64,000 nt of DNA from Spongospora subterranea f. sp. subterranea (GCA_049724395.1 JAUGWO010000081.1:1-64000), one strand, 5' to 3'. Positions 1 to 11,404 are shown, counted from the stretch's first letter. Notes: a model not told the origin generated them from the letters alone. Numbers and translations: made by a program.

Positions 1-139
1 AAATGGATTGTGCACACAGACCGACAGACAGCGATGAGAACACCTTGTGTGGCGCAATTGTTGCAATAATTGCGCCATTCACAAACGCAACTTCCGATAA
101 TGCACTGCCGCACTTCTGCAACATTACAGCCCATGTAGG
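1..139. other. Flank of first transposon
   Basis: No gene is visible. Positions 51-77 form a near-palindrome built around GCGCAATT and AATTGCGC. It may be the edge of another mobile element, but nothing here identifies one. Confidence 0.3.
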
Positions 140-141
140 TA

Positions 142-2614
142 CAGTACCGGACATCTTAACGCCACACTTTTGTATCAGAGCCACGGACATGTCTATTGCA
201 GCCTTCAGCTAGCTCAACCAATCTGTTTAGAAGGTGTTAATCGATAGCCTTTTGCCTTCTGAACAATATAAACTTTTCGATTGTGTCTTTAACTTGAATA
301 GCGGCTGCGCCAATAAGTCCAAAGTTTGTATGTAAGAGAACATTTTTGAAATTTATATGGTGGAAAATCAAAATGCTCACAAAGTGCGTTCGCACATATT
401 GCCGCATATTCTTACACACCGTGGCGCAAATTGTGACCCCGAGGATCGCAAATTTTACTGCGCAGTCCGGACTCAAAACTTGAAAATCATCAAACTGCTG
501 ACAATGGCTCCCAAGAACTCTCGATGGAAGCAGCTAGCCGAAGCTAGAAATATCCAGAATCTAAAACGCATCTCTGCGACTATTGACAATAAGGAAGTTT
601 GTCTTGAAGGTAATCAGTCGTCTGACAACGAAAGCTACGTTATTTGCGATGATGACGATGACGTAGCCGTTGATGCTAACACATCAACGTTAGTTTGGAT
701 AAATGGTGCTGGATCCCATCTTCGCTCGTGTTATTCCGGTGATAGCGATACCACTCGGTGGCGGCGACAAAAAGAGCGTCAAGCTCGTATCAACTCAGTC
801 GCAAACGTCCCTAAAATTACCAATTCGTTCAAACCGAGAAGTGCAACAGCTGAAATTGTCGCCGAAGTTTTTGAAGCGGAATCTCCGGAAGCAGTGGACG
901 AGACTTTCATAGACATACCAACCGCATTACAACTGTTATCCCGCCTCACATCAGTGACGAAGAACATCAAGACGAAAAGCGGCTCGCCCACGTGACCAAA
1001 TATGATCTCCTTAGGTATCAAAGCATCGAGAAATACTCTATAGGACTTGTTCAAGGACTCTCGAGAACAAAAGCATCGTCCGAATCGGCAACAAATGTAT
1101 TTCCAAGTTTAAGTGCTACCTGGCACGGTAGAACTATCAGAAAATGGGCGGAATTTTTTAGAAAGAATCAGAGATTGCCCGACCATAGCCAAGGTTTGCA
1201 CTTCAAGGTGAAATCGTTTATTCACGAAGAAGACGTTGTCATTAACTGTCGAGGTTGGCTTCGATCTCAAAGGCACGATTTGATCTCAGCGCTTTCATTC
1301 TCAAAATGGGTTCAGGAGTCACTTCATTTACAACTGGGGTTGCCGCGCCCGATCATTATCTCTGAACGAACTGCGTCGAGATGGATGCATGTTCTTGGAC
1401 TAAAATATGGGGGTTACCAGAAGGGGTTGTATCAAGATGGCCACGAAAGGGCAGACGTTGTGTCATATCGACAAGATTTTCTACGGCGCATGAGGCAATA
1501 CGATGAACGAATGATCAAGTTCGATGGGGACGATATGGAAGGTGAAATATTCTCTGACATTCCAGACGGAGTTAAGCAACTGATTCTTGTGACTCACCAT
1601 GAATCTTGTTTCAGTTCTCATGATGGAAAAAACACATCTGGATGGATAAAAATCATTTACCCATACGTCCCAAAGGGGAAGGGAAGAGTTTGATGGTATC
1701 GGAATTCTTATGTCAATGCCATGGTGCAATGAGATTATCACCGCAACTGCAAGCATTGCATCCTCTAATACCGTCAGCAACCGTAACCATAATCGAGCCT
1801 GGGAAGAACGCCGACGGTTATTGGACCAATGCTGATTTGGTTAACCAGCTTCAAAAGAAAGTCATTCCGATTTTCAAGATTCTGCACCCCGAATCGCACG
1901 CGTTATTCCTGTTCGATAATTCTCAAAACCATCGTTCTCTACCTCCGAATGCCTTGAATGCCCGCGTGCTCAATCTTAGTGATGGTGGAGTCAAGACAAG
2001 ACCCCAGCGAGATGGTTGGTTTGTTGATGGCTCTGGTGCCAAAATAATTCAAAAGACGCAGACCGAAGCCGGTATCCAAAAAGGGGTCCGCTCAATTTTG
2101 AATCGTGAAATTCTGCAGTCTCAACCTGATTTTCAACAACAGAAGCAATGGTTGAATGAGGTCGTTGAGTGTTACGATGGATTTATTGTTGATTTCTATC
2201 CTAAGTTCCATTGTGAATTCAACTTCATAGAAATGTATTGGGCCGCGTGTAAGAGCTACACACGAAGAAACTGTACTTATTCCTTCAAGGACTTGAAATG
2301 CGTTGTTCCCCTGGCACTTCAGGCAGTGACCGTGTCCCAGATTCGTCGGTTTGCACGCAAATGCTTCAGATACATGGACGCCTATCGCGTTAATGGTCCC
2401 GATGGCAACAGACTGACCATGCGCCAAGTAGAGTATGCTGTCAAAGTTTATAAGCGTCATAGAAGCTTGCCAGTTCGCATAATAAACGATCTTTGATTTG
2501 GGAAAAACAGGTGCAGTTGCACTTATATTTTGCGCCGTTGCGCATATTGTATCTGCGTACGCACTTTCTTATTTCCAATTTGAAATGTCTGTGGTGTTAA
2601 GATGTCCGGTACTG
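142..2614 (+). mobile_element. IS630/Tc1-mariner-like DNA transposon
   Basis: A 25-bp terminal inverted repeat beginning CAGTACCGGACATC lies at 142-166 and, inverted, at 2590-2614 with one mismatch. Both ends are flanked by TA (140-141 and 2615-2616), the target duplication expected of the IS630/Tc1/mariner superfamily. A second inverted similarity, around GAAAGTGCGT on the right (about 2519-2572) and AAAGTGCGTTCGC on the left (about 378-436), extends the terminal structure. The element encloses one decayed DDE transposase gene. The TIR and TA boundaries are seen directly; the superfamily call rests on the encoded protein. Confidence 0.82.
504..2496 (+). pseudogene. Decayed DDE transposase of the first element
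   Basis: Three successive reading frames (504-995, about 980-1660, about 1660-2496) together resemble the large DDE endonuclease proteins common in fungal and protist genomes. The N-terminal part is basic and starts MAPKNSRWKQL. The middle part holds the stretch ATWHGRTIRKWAEFF. The C-terminal part has LFDNSQNH (second catalytic Asp), NLSDGG, PQRDGW, and FHCEFNFIEMYW (third acidic residue). The first catalytic position reads VTHHESCF where the family normally has a HDES motif, so the first Asp is replaced by His. Two frame changes, near 985 and near 1660, also break the gene. The copy is therefore very unlikely to be active. Start chosen at the first ATG giving a basic N-terminus; an upstream in-frame codon at 357 is possible. 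Confidence 0.85.
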
Positions 2615-2616
2615 TA

Positions 2617-2911
2617 CACGCTAAATATTTCAAACCTTCCGGGTATATTTCCGTACAGTCAAGGGTTTTGGTATTCGCTGTACAGTATGAGAAAGACAAA
2701 CTTCGGTCGAAATGTAGATATCAAAACTGCAACGCCGTCAAGAACTTCGATCGATGGTCTCTCTACCTTTCAAACACTGATATTGCTGGTTTCGAAGTGT
2801 ATCGATGAATTCGCTTCGGTGACCAAAAACTCTTGAAAAAACCGACCCGCTCGACGTTTTGAAAACAACAAAAAATGGTGATTGAGGAAGGACAGAACCT
2901 GTATGTGATAT
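2617..2911. other. Intergenic, no feature seen
   Basis: About 300 bases between the right end of the first transposon and the left arm of the next inverted repeat. Short open frames only; no recognisable motif. Confidence 0.4.
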
Positions 2912-3413
2912 GAAAGGTTCAATCAACTAGTCGACCAACTCTCCACATTCTTGGCGACAGCAACATCACCCCCCTCAATCCTCGCCCAGTCCCGCCGAAG
3001 ACACCCAGCCCCAGTTCCCAATTCCTACCCCATCGCTTCCTCAGGGAAAGGATCCGGAGCTGAAAATGCCAGAAGCTTACGCAGGAGATAGAGTCATTTT
3101 CGGCATTGGTTAGGCCAAGTGCAACAGTTTCTAACGGCACAGCCGCTGACATATTCCAACGACACTCAACGTATTGCGTTAATCTGCTCGTTGCTTACCG
3201 GGCAAGCACGGGCCTGGCTGACGCCGTTTTATGGATCTCCTGGTCCCATACTGACCGATCTCAATGCATTCATCACGGCATTCACCATTGCCTTTGACGA
3301 TCCCGACCGGGCTGGCAAAGCTGCTGATTATCTGCGCCGGCTGAGGATTGAGGGGGGTGATGTTGCTGTCGCCAGGAATGTGGGAGTTGGTCGACTAGTT
3401 GATTGAACCTTTC
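2912..3413 (+). mobile_element. LTR-retrotransposon gag fossil (Ty3/gypsy type)
   Basis: The stretch about 3119-3350 encodes a piece resembling the retrotransposon gag capsid domain of Ty3/gypsy elements, with ARAWLTPFY, ILTDLNAFITAF and FDDPDRAGKA. No protease, reverse transcriptase, integrase or LTR is visible nearby, so this is an isolated fossil fragment. It is framed by a 71-72 bp inverted repeat (2912-2983 and 3343-3413), an unusual arrangement for a retrotransposon remnant. Age cannot be judged from one copy. Confidence 0.7.
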
Positions 3414-3928
3414 GTTTGTTGACCGCTGATAGGTGTCAAGTTGTTCCCGCGATTCTAGGAGGGGTGACATGCCCACGCCATATTTTTAGGACCCTGGTCC
3501 ATAAGGTTATACATGGCCGGTTCCAGGAGGCTCCGCCGCTCAAAGCGGACCTTGGTCCAAACTCAAAAAGGCTCTGGCGGAAGGTTTGACCCGAGGGTCT
3601 AAGGTACACTGATATCGGTAAAAAAAAGGCGCATTTTTTTTTTTTCATATTCGAGATGTGAACTTGTGAAACCGTCAACTCTATTGACGCTGACGTTTAA
3701 CAAAAACGTTTGCACAGTTTCTTTTGTACAAATATCCGGCAATTCAACGGAGTATGAATCCGTGACTGCCGATTTTCTAACCAATATACAGTGCAATCGA
3801 ACATTGTTTGCTTGATTGTCGCTGAGTGGGACTGATTCGATTAACCTAAACTTGGAATACCCTTTCTTGAACACAGCTAAAATGAGCCAATTCTTGCCCC
3901 CGTGCTTAATGACCCTTCCTCGTGAAAT

Positions 3929-4745
3929 GAGCTCAAGGTAAATTTGTATTCATTGATTCGGTAATCTGATTTACATTTACATATTTTTTAGGCATCAATG
4001 TGATCGCCCTAGATACTGATAGCATTATTACTCGGCTTTCATCATTTGTTCACAGAATGCGATCAATGGGTTATGCATCTACCCTGAACGTATCTTTGCC
4101 ATTTGATGCAACAGTGGTAGTCCCAGCTCTTCTTTCACTGCCGAAGTACGGCTGTATTGTTGGGGGAATATACCCGCATCACAATACCAGCTTAACCCCT
4201 GATGGATATACAGGCGCCGTAGACAACGATGTTTTCCAGGAGTTGGCATCTGAAATCAAAGTATTTTCTGTCCATCCATATCTGTTTCTCATGCGCTCAT
4301 TATTTGTAGGCATGCGTTCTCACTGTTCAAAAAGTGCCAAAGGGGGTTTCGCCAATGTTCATTGTGGCTGCTAGAGCCAGTAAAAAAAATGATGCTGACG
4401 AGAATAGTTTTAACAAAAGCCTCGTGCATATTGTGAAAAATGTTGATGGGCTGAAATTGTTGAGTGTTTGCACCGATGGCGTCGCTTATGAACGCGAATT
4501 TTTAGTTTCGTCTTTGGTAAGCAAGTACGACCTGGGCATGTCGGTTTCCAATTCTTTCATAGACATCTTTCACGGATGGCACGTCCGCCACTGTTTCAAC
4601 CTCAGACGCTAATCACATTGCGAAGTCCCTTCAGCGAGCTCTACTTTTTGGTGGTCAATTTAAGTTCATCGGAAGTACTCCAGTAGATTGCTGTCTCTTA
4701 CTACTATGCAACCCGCCTTTAAGCAAAGATCTAGTTGTTCTATCA
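3929..4745 (+). repeat. Left arm of large palindrome
   Basis: This 817-bp arm is the inverted copy of 4908-5721. The two differ only by a 3-bp indel near 4400 and a few substitutions. It repeats the last intron-bearing part of the gene at 5041-6460, including the same GT-AG introns, but lacks its 5' half. The loop between the arms is 162 bp (4746-4907). Reading forward, it would encode only the C-terminal portion of the protein. Confidence 0.9.
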
Positions 4746-4907
4746 GATTAAGACAAGCCTTGTTCTCATTCGGTGCATTTGTTGTTAAAATCTGGGAAGT
4801 CGAAGGATGTTTTTGTAATTTGAATAGTTGACAGGTTACAGTCAGGTTACCTTCTCGACGACTTCAGTCCTGCACAATTGTAAAACCTTGAGATCTGAGG
4901 CAAAATT

Positions 4908-5721
4908 TGATAGAACAACTAGATCTTTGCTTAAAGGCGGGTTGCATAGTAGTAAGAGACAGCAATCTACTGGAGTACTTCCGATGAACTTAAATTGACC
5001 ACCAAAAAGTAGAGCTCGCTGAAGGGACTTCGCAATGTGATTAGCGTCTGAGGTTGAAACAGTGGCGGACGTGCCATCCGTGAAAGATGTCTATGAAAGA
5101 ATTGGAAACCGACATGCCCAGGTCGTACTTGCTTACCAAAGACGAAACTAAAAATTCGCGTTCATAAGCGACGCCATCGGTGCAAACACTCAACAATTTC
5201 AGCCCATCAACATTTTTCACAATATGCACGAGGCTTTTGTTAAAACTATTGTCAGCATCATTTTTTTTACTGGCTCTAGCAGCCACAATGAACATTGGCG
5301 AAACCCCCTTTGGCACTTTTTGAACAGTGAGAACGCATGCCTACAAATAATGAGCGCATGAGAAACAGATATGGATGGACAGAAAATACTTTGATTTCAG
5401 ATGCCAACTCCTGGAAAACATCGTTGTCTACGGCGCCTGTATATCCATCAGGGGTTAAGCTGGTATTGTGATGCGGGTATATTCCCCCAACAATACAGCC
5501 GTACTTCGGCAGTGAAAGAAGAGCTGGGACTACCACTGTTGCATCAAATGACAAAGATACGTTCAGGGTAGATGCATAACCCATTGATCGCATTCTGTGA
5601 ACAAATGATGAAAGCCGAGTAATAATGCTAGCAGTATCTAGTGCGATCACATTGATGCCTAAAAAATATGTAAATGTAAATCAGATTACCGAATCAATAA
5701 ATACAAATTTACCTTGAGCTC
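4908..5721 (-). repeat. Right arm of large palindrome
   Basis: 814-bp arm that pairs with 3929-4745. It is continuous with the longer gene copy, so it is the likely parental half of the fold-back. Confidence 0.9.
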
Positions 5722-6460
5722 CACTGGAAATACGCTGCATGTGACGCCAAGATGGCCCAGGCAGGTTTCCTGCCACAAGCTTGAACACCTTCCTTCCGTA
5801 TGATGCCAGCATTAAGTAGAAGTCAATGAGTACAGACTCCAAGGGTGCATTCATATGTCCAGAGGATTTGGTTACCAAAGACCTCATCATACACATTAAT
5901 AATGATTGCCTGATTTCCGGATTCTTTCAGTAAACGTCACCGAATTTCACAATGATTTGGTCTATTCCAATGAGGTCCCCACTTGAACCAAGACAGCTAT
6001 CTTCCGCCGGCAGTCGTTTTTTCAACTCGCATATAGATTTGACGTAATCTAGCCACGATTTGGCACGCATCATCAGTTCTTTCCGTCTGGGAATATCGAA
6101 TTCCCGGGCGTGCAACAAATTTTGCACAGTCTTTATTTCAAGTTCGCATATGGAATGTCGTTCCAAAGGCTTTTCTGCGGCAGAAAAATTAGCCATTCGT
6201 TCAAACCTTTTTCGCATAACCCTATCAGCAAACAAAGTTTTGCATGCATTGCTGATTTTGGATCCCGGCAAGGGTCGTCCATTGCATTGTGTAGAATGCA
6301 CTCGCACAACACCCAACCGTGATGAAAAAACTAATGAAGAATGCGGTGACCCATATTTCTCATACAATCGAACGTAATCACTTTGGCTTTGCATTCCTCC
6401 TAGACATTCAACAAGCGGAACTGCTGCAACAGTAACTGAAGGAGTGTCTGATGAGGACAT
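5041..6460 (-). pseudogene. Unrecognised transposase-like gene, three exons
   Basis: Splicing 6460-5713, 5658-5390 and 5340-5041 gives 439 codons in one frame. Introns are 54 bp (GTAAAT..TTTTAG, phase 1) and 49 bp (GTATTT..TTGTAG, phase 0). One in-frame TGA at 5927-5929, at a position where TGG would fit, interrupts exon 1, so the copy is marked as broken. I do not recognise the family. The C-terminal half has FDATVVVP, then LLSVCTDGVAYE, then FIDIFHGWHVRHCFNLR. That order of an Asp in a short hydrophobic strand, a second TDG strand and a His/Arg-rich segment recalls P-element/THAP9-like transposases, but this is weak inference. Its position between the terminal repeats of the element supports a transposase role. 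The N-terminus (MSSSDTPSVTVAAVPLVECL) shows no zinc finger. Confidence 0.5.
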
Positions 6461-6955
6461 CGCTGTGGATTTGGCGAAATAGTTAGTAATTCGATTGCAA
6501 GCGGAGTTCTGTAATGCTTTTTGATGAGTTGCCGTCCTGTACTAATTACTGTAGGATTTATAGCAGCATCGAGGGCAACGCTTACCTGTTATGTTCCAAT
6601 AAACGGCCAACTGCATATAGATGTCGACACAAAACTCGAGTGTTGTCGAGTTTACAGCGAACCCATTCCCCAGATGGGCAAACTTCCACCAGATCTGGAC
6701 TGAGCAATACGGCGTGTCATGTCCCATGACTTGCAACTATTGTCATTCGCCATTTTGACCTTGGTCCGCAGAAAATTCTTTGTATGGCGACTGGTTGGCA
6801 AGTCATTAAAACCCTAGTTCGGACCTTGGTCCTAAAAAACATATGACGCTGGCCTACCTGTCGAGGACCAAGGTGGAGATGTCGCCCCTCCTGCGATTCT
6901 GCCAGTTGTCGTGCAACTTCCGCAAGCTGCTCTGAGGTGGTGGTCTGCCGAGTCG
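6461..6955. other. Right end of element and flank
   Basis: Upstream region of the minus-strand gene followed by the right terminal repeats of the transposon (about 6755-6839). No coding signal is convincing. Confidence 0.4.
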
Positions 6956-7163
6956 TACACTAAAAGATGTGTGTGACTGGGATTCCTGTACACTGAAAGA
7001 TGTGTGTGACTGGGATTCCTCTGTACACTGAAAGATGTGTGTGACTGGGATTCCTGTACACTGAAAGATGTGTGTGACTGGGATTCCTGTACACTGAAAG
7101 ATGTGTGTGACTGGGATTCCTGTACACTGAAAGATGTATGTGACTGGGATTTCCTCTGTACAC
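6956..7163 (+). repeat. 33-bp minisatellite, about 6 copies
   Basis: Unit is roughly GTACACTGAAAGATGTGTGTG plus ACTGGGATTCCT (33 bp), repeated about six times with two-base insertions in some units. Open frames on both strands here are products of the repeat. Confidence 0.9.
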
Positions 7164-7650
7164 TGTGTAAGGCAAATCGATTTCCTCTGATCGTTTCTGA
7201 CGCAGTCAGAGATGTGTCAACGGGTCCCGGCAATCTGGCTGGTGAGCATCACGCTTTTTGATTATCTGTGTGTGCAATTATAATCAACAACAAAATTGGA
7301 ATGATAGCAGTTTGTGATATGTGATTTGTGGTGATATTCAAGCCAGATTGAACCCGGTTAATCCGAGGTCAACCGGGTTCATTCAGATTGGACGTCTGCC
7401 CAACCCGGGTTGAAGCCGATTGACCAGTACGGATTTGCGATTCAATAAACATTTAAGAGTGCGTCTGGCAACCACGGCATTATGTCATAACAGCACAGGC
7501 CCAAAACGCCATAACAGGCCGTTATGTTATTTTGCAAAATGTCCGTCAAGCGTCTGGCACATTATGGGCGCTCCATAATAAAACGCCATAACGCGCCCAA
7601 AATGGCATTTAAATGGAGCTCTGACCTCCATTTTGGCTCCATAACTAGGC
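7164..7650. other. Subterminal region of Harbinger element
   Basis: No gene. The stretch 7450-7640 is rich in short inverted motifs (GCCATAAC with GTTATGTT; CCAAAATGG with CCATTTTGG) and twice contains GCGTCTGGCA. It probably includes the 5' end of the Harbinger element, but no matching inverted end was found on the far side. Confidence 0.35.
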
Positions 7651-8813
7651 ATGGTTGATGATCATGCGTTTCCCCTTATCTTTTACCCTGCTCTATACTG
7701 GGCTGGGCAACATGTTATCAAGGAGCCCTGTCATACTTCCACCCTCTCTGGCAAGGCTTGGGTCACCGAACTGCTGCATGGTAATCCACGTCGTTTCCGA
7801 AACCAGATGAGGATGCAACGAGAAATCTTTTTGACTATTATTCATATCATGCTGGAGAAAGCTGTCTTGGGACCGAGTCGCCATGTATCGATAGAAGAGA
7901 AGTTTGCCATTTATCTTTATGTTGTCGGACAAAATGTCTCAAATCGGCAAACGCAAGAAAGGTTTCAGCGAAGCGGGTGGACCATCACAAAATGTTTCAA
8001 CGAATCAGTCAATGCGTTGATCGCAATCTATCCTGACGTTGTTCGCTTGCCAGCACTCCAGTGCCCCGCAGAGATTAGGGAAAATCCGAAAATGTACCCC
8101 TATTCCAAGATTGTATCGGGGCCATTGATGAAACTCATATTCCGTGCACTCCTGTTCGAGGCGTTTCGAGGCCGTTCCGCAATAGAAAAGGCTACTATAG
8201 TTTAAATGTCCTGGCAGCATGCACGTTCGACATGCGATTTACATACGTTCTCGCAGGGTGGGAGGGATCGGCATCCGACGATGGTGTCTTCGCAGATGCG
8301 TATTTCCATAAAGGCTTTGCGATCCCGCCAGGTAAATACTACCTAGGAGATGCCGGATATGCACTCAAAAGCACTGTTCTAACTCCATATCGCGGTGTGC
8401 GATATCACCTTCGCGAATGGTCTTTAGGTAACCAGCGTCCGCAAAACCCCAAGGAATTGTACAACCTCAGACACGCACAGCAACGAAACGCAATTGAGCG
8501 TATATTTGGTGTTTAAAAATAGAGGTTTCCGCTGCTTATGGCCACACCTGAGCATCCATATGCGACGCAGGTAAAGCTCGTCTATGCGCTGTGTGCACTT
8601 CATAATATTATCATGGATCACGAAAGCGATTCTTTCTTTATGGACCAAGCCGACGATGACCTTGAGCATCGCAATTCGTCGCATCGAAATAATCGTTCAT
8701 CTGACATTGAACGCGATACTTCAGAGGAACAAGCAGCACGAGCCATGCGCGATAAAATTGCCAAAAACATGTGGAACGACTATCAACAACACATAAATAT
8801 TACAACAATGTAA
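7651..8813 (+). pseudogene. PIF/Harbinger transposase (DDE_Tnp_4 type), broken
   Basis: The DDE catalytic core is complete: GAIDETHIP (first Asp), YYLGDAGYAL (second Asp) and RNAIERIFGV-like QQRNAIERIFGV (Glu). An N-terminal helical region (SIEEKFAIYLYVVGQ, RFQRSGWTITKCFN) and the tail ALCALHNIIMDHE also match the PIF/Harbinger family. It is broken by one frame change near 8110 and two in-frame stops close together at 8514 and 8520; otherwise it is full length. Such elements normally encode a second, Myb/SANT-type protein, and one lies tail-to-tail at 8938-9765. A young but inactive copy. Confidence 0.88.
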
Positions 8814-8937
8814 TCGCGACAATTATAGACTTATTACAAGTTGTTTCGGCTTGGATTCTTAGCGATCTGTTGCTGCACAAAGGCGTCGCGAGCGCCTCCA
8901 GACAGCGAGAGATAGATAGTGGCATTGTGTCCTTCGG

Positions 8938-9765
8938 CTAACGTAGTCGCAAGCAACGCGAGGCCCTCATCGCTTTCAAGGCTTCCATCATATGCACCAG
9001 AGCGCTGGATAGGCGATCCTCAGGAGTGACCGGACGGTTGACCTGCTGAGACAAAACCAATTCCGCTTTACGCCTGGACTCCTCCAAGTCGACGTACTCC
9101 TGGCCGATCATCATTCCGGCCGATCTCCGGTCGACTTTCATACAGCTACTTTCTTGCGAGGTGGTTTCGAGCTTTGTGAAGATTCTTCCGGTGAGGCTGC
9201 CCTCCTGCGACGGATGCGGGGATCGTTGGGGGTGGAAAATGAGTTGATGCAGATGGCGACATCGTGTCAAACGAAGGAGACGGAGACGGTCTTCGCTTTC
9301 GCCGACCAGAACCGTGTGAGAAGGAAAGAATCCAGGTAGCATGCTCGTGTGCTCGCCTGTAGCGACGGCACCGCTGAGCAGGACCGTTAACGAATCATGC
9401 AGCGGGAATGGTGTCGTCCGAAATTTCCCAAAATTTTTGTTGGTTTCAATCACCGCTGCCCACACTTCGTCAGGGGCTGTCGGGACTTGCGTGAGGTCAT
9501 CCCATCCGAACCCTGAATTGTTCTTTGAGTATGTAAAATCCTTGAAGTCTTTCTTCAAAGCATCCAGACGGGGCTTGATCTTCCCCGAAAGTAGACTGCA
9601 TTTGAATTGTTTGTTAGATGCTACAGTTACCGCCGACCAGGCCTCTTTCTTGAAGCCTGTGTTGGCGCGCTTGCCCATATCCGCCTGAGCCTGCAGCTGC
9701 GCGACTAGGAACTGGTCCTTGGTTGCATCCCATACGGCTCTGTGATGGTTCTCCGATGGCGTCAT
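8938..9765 (-). CDS. Harbinger Myb/SANT-like DNA-binding protein
   Basis: 275 aa, one uninterrupted frame. Residues about 8-110 resemble the Myb/SANT-like domain (Myb_DNA-bind_3): AVWDATKDQFLVAQLQAQAD, GFKKEAWSAV, LKKDFKDFTYSK, SGFGWDD, VPTAPDEVWAAVI and FRTTPFPLHD occur in the family order. In PIF/Harbinger elements this protein carries the transposase to the terminal repeats and the nucleus. The C-terminal half is low in conserved features and ends in a basic helix. The gene converges on the transposase with 124 bp between stops. A 12-bp minisatellite lies directly upstream of the chosen ATG; the frame might extend across it, so the start is uncertain. Confidence 0.8.
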   Translation of the reverse strand: MTPSENHHRAVWDATKDQFLVAQLQAQADMGKRANTGFKKEAWSAVTVASNKQFKCSLLSGKIKPRLDALKKDFKDFTYSKNNSGFGWDDLTQVPTAPDEVWAAVIETNKNFGKFRTTPFPLHDSLTVLLSGAVATGEHTSMLPGFFPSHTVLVGESEDRLRLLRLTRCRHLHQLIFHPQRSPHPSQEGSLTGRIFTKLETTSQESSCMKVDRRSAGMMIGQEYVDLEESRRKAELVLSQQVNRPVTPEDRLSSALVHMMEALKAMRASRCLRLR

Positions 9766-9775
9766 TGTTGTGTGG

Positions 9776-9838
9776 GGGAACCGTCTGGGGAACCGTCTGG
9801 GGAACCGTCTGGGGAACCGTCTGGAGTCCGTCTGGGGA
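9776..9838 (+). repeat. 12-bp minisatellite
   Basis: GGGGAACCGTCT is repeated about five times just upstream of the Myb/SANT gene start. Confidence 0.85.
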
Positions 9839-9839
9839 A

Positions 9840-10152
9840 CGGCACAACTTTCTGAAACCTGCGCAATTGAGTGTCTCGTTTTTACTACATTTTCGCAACT
9901 TTTTTTCGATGAATATTACTGCGACAATGTCGTGCTAAGCAATTGAGCCAATAAAACTTTGCATGACCCAATACCATTGACAATCCATTCTTGGGGACAA
10001 ATTTCCTGATATAGAAATTCAGGAAACGGACGAGTTTCTGACTCCGTTTTATCGTATTCGTTTTTACAGTGTTTTACAGAAACAACTTTCAAGCGCGTTT
10101 AAACGAGTGTACAAACGGATTTCGTTTCACCTGTTTTGCAGGTGGGGTACAG
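9840..10152. other. Between Harbinger and long-TIR element
   Basis: No gene seen. A short inverted motif (TTTCCTGATATAG / AAATTCAGGAAA) lies at about 10005-10028. Confidence 0.3.
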
Positions 10153-10488
10153 ATTGATCGAAAATTGATCGAGATCGAAAATTGATCGAAACTGTGCGCA
10201 GCCCGTCTATGGATACACTGAGCAAAACACTGCCATACATTGTACAATTGATCGAGATCGAAAATTGATCGATACTGTGGGCAGCCCGTCTTTGGATGCA
10301 CTGGGTTTGTATATATTCTGTGCGACTGACCGATGATGGAATTTAATCGAGGACGTGATTTTCGGCTAATTTTCCCACGACGGGTGTGCTTGTCGAGTTT
10401 GCTGAGAGTATTAGGATTTTTGAAATCATCAACGGCTGGCTACGGCTTCAACTTGCCAGACATTCTCATCAGTCAATTATACATTTAT

Positions 10489-10746
10489 TTAACAGCACAT
10501 ATCTTGGATCATCCATAACCGCAAGAACGGGATGTTCTCCGGTTTCACAAAGTCCATGGTGCCACCACTGAAAATGCTGTGCAGCCACATCAAGACGTAT
10601 ACGCCGCAACTCGAAGTATCTCTCTGCGTCTTACAGAAAACTTCAATCGTTCCGTTGTTTAGATTGGAAAAAAAATGGCGTATATTTTGATCAAAGATCT
10701 GAGTGATCCGCCTCAAGTTCTGATCAAGACCCAGTGGATCATACAC
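10489..10746 (-). pseudogene. Ulp1/SENP-type cysteine protease fragment
   Basis: 85 codons match only the C-terminal end of the C48 (Ulp1) protease fold: QRDTSSCGVYVLMWLH contains the Gln of the oxyanion hole and the catalytic Cys (CG), followed by the typical IPFLRLWMIQDM helix. The upstream His and Asp of the triad are absent from this frame. Ulp1 cleaves SUMO-like modifiers in cells; here the fragment lies inside a transposon and has probably no cellular role. Confidence 0.7.
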
Positions 10747-11053
10747 CAGGACTTGCCTGCCGACAACCGCACACCCGACTTAGTGTGAATTGTCAAGCTA
10801 TATTACAATGTTTAAGTGTGGATATTAATGCTGAGACGTCTTACATTTAGCGGGATCAAATACAATTTCCGCTGAGCTTTAAAGTGTGCAGCTTCGTGTT
10901 TTTGTTAAAACTTTCAAAATGCTGTCGGAAAGCGGGGAAATTAATTCCTGACTAATCCTCGTCCAAATCGCTCCCGCTGACAGCGTCCGATTGAGCGACA
11001 GCTCATCGGCCATGTTAGACATCTGAATACAAAGTCAATATGTACATCACAAT

Positions 11054-11404
11054 TTACATGGTGTCAACCTGTTGTCGTATATCTATTGCTTGTGCAGAGA
11101 TCTGCCGTTCGCACGTATGCTCAGAAGGGCCTAGAATTGTCCCATCGTCTAACACAGTTAGAGTAGAATGGCATCCTTCGGCTCGCAAAGATGTTGCCCG
11201 GTACTTTTTGCATCTATAGTAAACAGCGATTTCATTCTTGGCCGAACCACTCCAGGTGAAAAGTTGACCATCAACAGTCAATGGAGGGTGTCGACCCACC
11301 ATTGATATTGAAATTCCAATCTGAGGGTTCCCACGCGAACAGATTGATGTACCTCCACATGTTACAAGTGTATATTTAAGTTGGCTGCGCGCAGTATCGA
11401 TCAA
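11054..11404 (-). pseudogene. FLYWCH-like zinc-finger fragment
   Basis: 116 aa. The segment LTVDGQLFTW, then AVYYRCKKYRATSLRAEGC, then SEHTCE has the spacing of a FLYWCH finger (a hydrophobic DG-F start, a WRC/YRC strand, Cys-x-Ala-Arg-like strand and terminal His-x-Cys). FLYWCH domains are the DNA-binding part of many Mutator-like transposases. The frame runs into the right TIR and has no transposase core. Confidence 0.6.

Larger units (their letters stand above)
3484..6838 (-). mobile_element. DNA transposon with GGACC subterminal repeats
   Basis: The left end reads TTTTTAGGACCCTGGTCC (about 3484-3501) and the right end is its inverted counterpart, GGACCTTGGTCCTAAAAAA (about 6821-6839). 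A second internal copy of the GGACC-GGTCC palindrome sits inside each end (about 3545-3557 and 6755-6767), preceded by GCG in both outward readings. This paired subterminal layout points to transposase binding sites. Inside are one intron-containing gene on the minus strand and an inverted partial copy of it. The target duplication is not clear; CATAT occurs near both ends. Superfamily unassigned. Confidence 0.6.
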
